Shown here in pieces: positions 6,921 through 10,135 of a DNA stretch of 10,135 bases (positions within the stretch are counted from its first letter, which is position 1; each line of letters starts with the position of its first letter). A model generated the notes under the pieces. That model made no database searches and was not told the origin of the DNA. It was given only the letters and a program-made list of their open reading frames with translations. Both the position numbers and the translations under genes were made by a program. The stretch is from contig JBBQZO010000069.1 of the NCBI GenBank assembly GCA_038207625.1, positions 1 to 10,135 of the forward strand, in the 5' to 3' direction. Origin of the DNA: JBBQZO01 sp038207625 (GTDB taxonomy: Bacteria; Pseudomonadota; Gammaproteobacteria; Burkholderiales; Burkholderiaceae_D).

Positions 6921-6932
6921 GCCCCGCGGGGC
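6921..6932. repeat. 12-bp perfect palindrome GCCCCGCGGGGC in the lacI leader
   Basis: The palindrome lies just downstream of the predicted transcription start and about 18 bases before the ATG. It could be a protein-binding dyad or a small structure in the mRNA leader. It differs in sequence from the operators near the receptor gene. Confidence 0.45.
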
Positions 6933-6950
6933 ATATTGGAAAAGCGGCAA

Positions 6951-8009
6951 ATGGCGACACTCAAGCAGGACCAGGCGGGCAGCAAGGGGACCCAGCGGCG
7001 CTTGCAGATGGCCGACATCGCGCGTCTTGCCGGCGTGTCCACCGCGACCGTCTCGCGCGCGCTGAACCACAGTCCGCTGGTCAACGAGGAGACGCGCACG
7101 CGCATCCTTGAACTGGCCAGTTCGCTCAAGTATTCGATCAATATCGGCGCCCAGAACCTGCGTCTGCAGCAGAATCGCACCGTCAGCGTGATGATCCCGG
7201 TGGAGCGCAACACGCGTCAGCACCTGACCGATCCGTTCCTGCTGGCGATGCTGGGCAGCCTGGCCGACGCACTCACGGAGCAGGGCTTCGAGATGCTGTT
7301 CTCGCGCATCGGCACCGACCAACTGGGCGCGACGGCCGCACCTTACGACAGCGGGCGCGTGATCGGGATCATTCTGGTCGGGCAGTGGGGGCAACACGAC
7401 CAGCTTAATTTGTTGGCGGCGCGCCAGGTGCCGATCGTGGTGTGGGGCGCGCAACTGCCGCAGCAGTTGTACTGCTGCGTCGGCAGCGACAACGTCGGCG
7501 GCGGCATGCTGGCCACCGAGCACCTGATCAAACAGGGGCGCAAGCGCATCGCCTTTTTCGGCGACATCGCCTTGCCCGAGCCGCAGCAACGCTACAGCGG
7601 ATACTGCGCGGCGCTGGCCAAACACGGGCTGGCGCTGGACCCGAGTCTGCAGGTGTCGGCATCGTTCCTGCCCGAAGGCGGCGCGCAGGCGGTGGCGCAG
7701 ATGGCGCAGCGCGCGCGCAGTTACGACGCGGTGTTCGCCTGCAGCGATTTGCTGGCCATGACGGCGATCGACAGCCTGCGTGCGCAAGGCTTGCGCGTTC
7801 CCGAGGATGTGGCCGTCGTTGGTTACGACGACATCGCGCAGTCGGCCTATTTCCATCCGCGCCTGACGACGGTGCGCCAGCCGATCACCGCCGCCGGCCA
7901 GGCGCTGGTCGCGTCACTGCTGGCGCTGATCGACGGGCACCCCACCGGTTCGATCGTGCTGCCCACCGAACTGGTGGTGCGCGCCAGTGCAGGGGAAGAG
8001 CAGGGCTAA
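6951..8009 (+). CDS. LacI/GalR-family transcriptional regulator
   Basis: A complete 352-residue regulator of normal family length. Residues about 19-45 form the LacI helix-turn-helix (LQMADIARLAGVSTATVSRA, then LNHSPLVNEETR), followed by the hinge region (YSINIGAQNLRLQQNRTVSV) and a periplasmic-binding-protein-like effector domain with VFACSDLLAMTAIDSLRAQG and VPEDVAVVGYDDIAQSAYFH then PRLTTVRQPI near the C-terminus. It is a cytoplasmic DNA-binding protein, most probably a repressor released by a sugar or sugar derivative. ATG 6951 is preferred over the in-frame TTG at 6936; GGAAAA lies about 8 bases upstream. It ends 323 bases before the co-directional TonB-dependent receptor, and the spacer holds two palindromes of the LacI-operator type, so that receptor is the likely target. 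The effector is not identifiable. Confidence 0.95.
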   Translation: MATLKQDQAGSKGTQRRLQMADIARLAGVSTATVSRALNHSPLVNEETRTRILELASSLKYSINIGAQNLRLQQNRTVSVMIPVERNTRQHLTDPFLLAMLGSLADALTEQGFEMLFSRIGTDQLGATAAPYDSGRVIGIILVGQWGQHDQLNLLAARQVPIVVWGAQLPQQLYCCVGSDNVGGGMLATEHLIKQGRKRIAFFGDIALPEPQQRYSGYCAALAKHGLALDPSLQVSASFLPEGGAQAVAQMAQRARSYDAVFACSDLLAMTAIDSLRAQGLRVPEDVAVVGYDDIAQSAYFHPRLTTVRQPITAAGQALVASLLALIDGHPTGSIVLPTELVVRASAGEEQG

Positions 8010-8025
8010 GCCCCTTCCGTTACGA

Positions 8026-8049
8026 GAAAACCGCAGCGGTCTTTCTTTT
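8026..8049 (+). terminator. Candidate intrinsic terminator of the lacI-type gene
   Basis: GAAAACCG at 8026-8033 pairs with CGGT-C-TTTC at 8037-8045 (one bulged C, loop CAG), followed by TTTT at 8046-8049. The stem is modest and partly A-T, so it may be leaky. It lies 17 bases after the lacI stop and just before the upstream operator, fitting separate transcription of lacI and the receptor gene. Confidence 0.45.
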
Positions 8050-8055
8050 AGGATC

Positions 8056-8075
8056 AATTGCAATCGATTGCAATT
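8056..8075. promoter_or_regulatory. Upstream operator O1: 20-bp perfect palindrome
   Basis: AATTGCAATCGATTGCAATT is a perfect 20-bp palindrome with a central CG, the typical form of LacI/GalR-family operators. It shares the 14-mer TGCAATCGATTGCA with a second site 146 bp downstream. It lies between the lacI terminator and the receptor promoter, too far upstream to block RNA polymerase directly, so an auxiliary looping site is the likely role. Confidence 0.8.
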
Positions 8076-8115
8076 AATTCAATGTCATGTCGTTTTTCGG
8101 TATATTTCCATGTTG

Positions 8116-8125
8116 CGCTGCAGCG
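8116..8125. repeat. Palindrome CGCTGCAGCG between the two operators
   Basis: A perfect 10-bp palindrome that extends to 16 bp (TTGCGCTGCAGCGTAA, 8113-8128) with one mismatched pair. It does not share the TCGA core of the two operators. It may bind another regulator or be chance. Confidence 0.35.
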
Positions 8126-8204
8126 TAAAATCGCCATTTTTAAGGCAAAATACCTGGTTAATCACTCTGTGGCGCTGGGTTTTTGCGTGTCACCTGACCC
8201 TGAT

Positions 8205-8218
8205 TGCAATCGATTGCA
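8205..8218. promoter_or_regulatory. Downstream operator O2 overlapping the receptor -35
   Basis: TGCAATCGATTGCA repeats exactly the core of the upstream 20-bp palindrome. Flanking bases break symmetry beyond 14 bp (T8204 against T8219), suggesting a somewhat weaker site. It overlaps the candidate -35 hexamer at 8214-8219, so a LacI-type protein bound here would block RNA polymerase. Confidence 0.8.
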
Positions 8219-8242
8219 TTAAATTTCAATACTGGCGATAAT
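8214..8242 (+). promoter_or_regulatory. Candidate sigma-70 promoter of the TonB-dependent receptor gene
   Basis: TTGCAT at 8214-8219 (3 of 6, with the key TTG) and GATAAT at 8237-8242 (5 of 6) are 17 bases apart, predicting a start near 8249 and a leader of about 84 nucleotides. The -35 is part of the downstream operator. Confidence 0.6.
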
Positions 8243-8271
8243 GAACGCACTGCCTGGTTACAAGGCAGAGC

Positions 8272-8305
8272 GGCCAACGGCGCGCGCATTGGCGCCTCGT
8301 TGGTC
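8272..8305 (+). promoter_or_regulatory. Hairpin in the receptor mRNA leader
   Basis: GGCCAACG (8272-8279) can pair with CGTTGGTC (8298-8305), eight pairs including one G-U, and GCGC at 8280-8283 can pair with GCGC at 8292-8295 inside it. The structure sits between the predicted start and the Shine-Dalgarno GGAG at 8323-8326. It is not followed by a T-run, so it is not a standard terminator. It may protect the transcript or take part in leader control; no riboswitch class is recognised. Confidence 0.45.
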
Positions 8306-8332
8306 AAAATGGGAAACCGAACGGAGATACAA

Positions 8333-10135
8333 ATGAAATTTCAGATCACTCGCATGGGCGCCATGGTGTCGCTCGCACTGTTGCAAATGGGCGCCGCGTC
8401 GGCGCAAGAGGCAGCGCCGGCCCCGGCCGCCGACGGCTTGAACATGGAACGCGTGATGGTCACCGGCAGCGCCGGCGGCAGTTCGAAAATGAAGTCCAGC
8501 CTGTCGATGAGCAGCATGGAGCAGGACGCGATCACGCAGGCAGCACCGAGCAGCGCGGCCGACGTGCTGCGCTCGATTCCGGGCGTGCGCTCGGAGTCGT
8601 CGGGCGGCGAGGGCAATGCCAACATCACCGTGCGCGGCGTGCCCATCTCGGCCGGCGGCGCGCGCTACGTGCAGATCCAGGAAGACGGCCTGCCGGTGCT
8701 GCAATCGGGCGACTTCAACTTCATTACGCCCGACGCCTACGTGCGCATCGACGGCGCGCTATCGCATGTCGAAGTGGTGCGCGGCGGTTCGGCCTCGACG
8801 CTGGCGACCAATTCGCCGGGCGGCATCATCAACTTCATCAGCAAGACGGGCGATCAGAAGGGCGGTAGCATCGGCATTGCCAAGGGGCTCGACTATGACA
8901 CGACCCGTCTCGATGTCGACTACGGCGCGCCGATCTCGGACAAGACGCGCTTTTTCATCGGCGGCTTTTATCGCAGCGGCGAAGGGGTGCGCAAGACCGG
9001 CGCGACCAGCGAGCAGGGCGGCCAGATCCGCGCCAACATCACCCATGAACTTGACAATGGTTTTGTGCGCCTGTCGTTCAAGCACCTCGACGACCAGAGC
9101 CCGACCGCGCTGCCGGTGCCCGTTAGCGTGAGCAATCAGCAGATCTCGACCATCGGCGGGATCGATCCGCGCACGGTCAGTTTCTATTCGCCGTACTGGA
9201 CGCGCGATGTGTCGCTCGACAAGAACAACAATCACGTCTCGCACAACGTCAACGACGGCATGACGGTCAAGAGCGACAGCATCGGCCTGGAAGCGCAGTT
9301 CCAGTTGGGCGCCGGCTGGACCTTGAGCGAGAACTTTCGCAAGGCCAGCAACAGCGGCCGCTTCATCGGCGTGTTCGCCGCCAACAACGGCAGCGTCGGC
9401 AACTACACGGTGGCCACCGGCCCCGACACGGGCAAGGCCTATGCGGGCCGCGCGTTCTCCGCCGTCATCTTCAACACGTCGATCGACGACGCCGGCCTGA
9501 CCGTCAACAACCTGAAGGTGGCCAAGACGTTCGCGCTCGACGGTGCCACCAAGCTCACCGCCACGGGCGGCCTGTACACGTCGATCCAGAACCTGGGCCT
9601 GACCTGGAACTTCAACGAATACCTGCTGCAGGCAACGGGCGACAAGCCGGCCCTGCTGAAGACGGCCAGCGCCACGCCCGGCCTGGTCGGCCCGGCCTTT
9701 GGCGGCTGCTGCATGCGCGCCGTCGACATGCAGTACCGCTTCACGTCACCCTACGCCAACCTTGGGCTCGAGAGCGGCGCCCTGAACGTTGATGCCAGCG
9801 TGCGCCAGGACCGCCAGAAGGCCAGCGGCACGGCCAACATCGCCAGCGCCGGCACCCGCTACGACCCGGCCACGCTGCAATTGGTCGACTATCAGCTCAA
9901 TCACACCTCGTACTCGGCCGGCGCGAACTACAAGCTGAGCAACACGCTGGCACTGTTTGCACGCGTCAGCGACGGCGTCTCGTTCAACTCCGACCGTATC
10001 CTGTTCGGCACGCCGCTTGACGGCAGCGCGCCGATCAACATCAACACGGTCAAGCAGATCGAAGGCGGCGTCAAGTGGCGCAGTGGCCCGTTGAGCACCT
10101 TCCTCACCGCCTTCGAGGCCAAGACGCGCGAGACG
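8333..10135 (+). CDS. TonB-dependent outer-membrane receptor, N-terminal 601 residues (truncated by window)
   Basis: The ATG at 8333 follows a strong Shine-Dalgarno (GGAG, 6-base spacing), and the frame stays open for 601 codons to the window edge. Residues 1-24 are a signal peptide (hydrophobic MGAMVSLALLQMG, cleavage at ASA before QE). MERVMVTGS at 38-46 matches the TonB-box region common in proteobacterial receptors. The plug domain follows at about 55-172 (AADVLRSIPGVRSE, ANITVRGVP, EVVRGGSASTLATNSPGG and IINFISKTG), then the beginning of the 22-strand barrel with alternating aromatic/polar strands. An adjacent Cys pair (GGCCMR, residues 459-460) lies in a probable extracellular loop. The protein should import a scarce substrate using TonB energy. 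Its placement after a LacI-type gene with shared operators suggests a carbohydrate rather than a siderophore; no Fur-box-like site was noticed. No STN domain precedes the plug, so sigma/anti-sigma signalling is not indicated. Confidence 0.93.
   Translation, partial: MKFQITRMGAMVSLALLQMGAASAQEAAPAPAADGLNMERVMVTGSAGGSSKMKSSLSMSSMEQDAITQAAPSSAADVLRSIPGVRSESSGGEGNANITVRGVPISAGGARYVQIQEDGLPVLQSGDFNFITPDAYVRIDGALSHVEVVRGGSASTLATNSPGGIINFISKTGDQKGGSIGIAKGLDYDTTRLDVDYGAPISDKTRFFIGGFYRSGEGVRKTGATSEQGGQIRANITHELDNGFVRLSFKHLDDQSPTALPVPVSVSNQQISTIGGIDPRTVSFYSPYWTRDVSLDKNNNHVSHNVNDGMTVKSDSIGLEAQFQLGAGWTLSENFRKASNSGRFIGVFAANNGSVGNYTVATGPDTGKAYAGRAFSAVIFNTSIDDAGLTVNNLKVAKTFALDGATKLTATGGLYTSIQNLGLTWNFNEYLLQATGDKPALLKTASATPGLVGPAFGGCCMRAVDMQYRFTSPYANLGLESGALNVDASVRQDRQKASGTANIASAGTRYDPATLQLVDYQLNHTSYSAGANYKLSNTLALFARVSDGVSFNSDRILFGTPLDGSAPININTVKQIEGGVKWRSGPLSTFLTAFEAKTRET

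Larger units (their letters stand above)
6805..6950 (+). other. lacI upstream region
   Basis: About 145 bases separate the doubtful small ORF from the LacI-type gene. They hold the candidate promoter and two short dyads listed separately. No copy of the TGCAATCGATTGCA operator found downstream of lacI is present here, so direct autoregulation through that site is not suggested. Confidence 0.5.

Noticed and set aside
6843..7856. 337-codon minus-strand open frame
   Set aside because: It is fully antisense to the LacI-type gene; its Arg/His/Gln-rich translation has no recognisable domain, while the plus strand gives a textbook LacI protein.
8616..9244. Out-of-frame open frames within the receptor gene, on both strands
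   Set aside because: They are Arg- or Ala-rich shadows of the receptor coding sequence.

Overview
The window looks like chromosomal DNA of a GC-rich betaproteobacterium, most likely of the Oxalobacteraceae (Massilia / Duganella / Janthinobacterium type). This is inferred from the overall style: a secreted RHS/YD-repeat protein, an IS66 element, and a LacI-type regulator directly upstream of a large TonB-dependent receptor. No rRNA or other phylogenetic marker is present, so the assignment is tentative. No tRNA, rRNA or CRISPR array was seen.

Layout. (1) Positions 1-2465, minus strand: the N-terminal 821 codons of a large secreted RHS/YD-repeat protein whose C-terminus lies outside the window. 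The frame is open from the ATG to the window edge. (2) 2466-2931: AT-rich, gene-poor DNA with about three 21-22-bp tandem repeats that resemble an IS21-type terminus, plus an AT-rich inverted repeat. (3) 2932-4621, minus strand: a decayed IS66-family insertion sequence. tnpA and tnpB are intact and coupled by a stop/start overlap. tnpC is split over all three frames by two internal deletions and has lost its middle catalytic Asp. (4) 4813-5646, plus strand: a complete single-domain calcineurin-like metallophosphoesterase. (5) 5993-6610, plus strand: a PAS-like protein with a C-terminal Cys/His cluster and no output domain. A 33-bp tandem repeat spans its stop codon and a doubtful small hydrophobic ORF follows. 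(6) 6951-8009, plus strand: a LacI/GalR regulator with a recognisable promoter. (7) 8333 to the window end, plus strand: a TonB-dependent outer-membrane receptor, truncated by the window.

Functional reading. The best-supported unit is lacI plus TonB receptor. Between them lie two copies of the palindrome TGCAATCGATTGCA with centres 146 bp apart. The downstream copy overlaps the -35 of a good candidate receptor promoter, and the upstream copy sits just after the lacI terminator. This is the expected arrangement for LacI-type repression with DNA looping of an outer-membrane uptake system, probably for a carbohydrate. The substrate cannot be read from the window because the neighbouring catabolic genes are not included. 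The phosphoesterase and the PAS-like protein look like stand-alone genes. The RHS/IS region looks like accessory DNA with nested insertion-sequence remnants.
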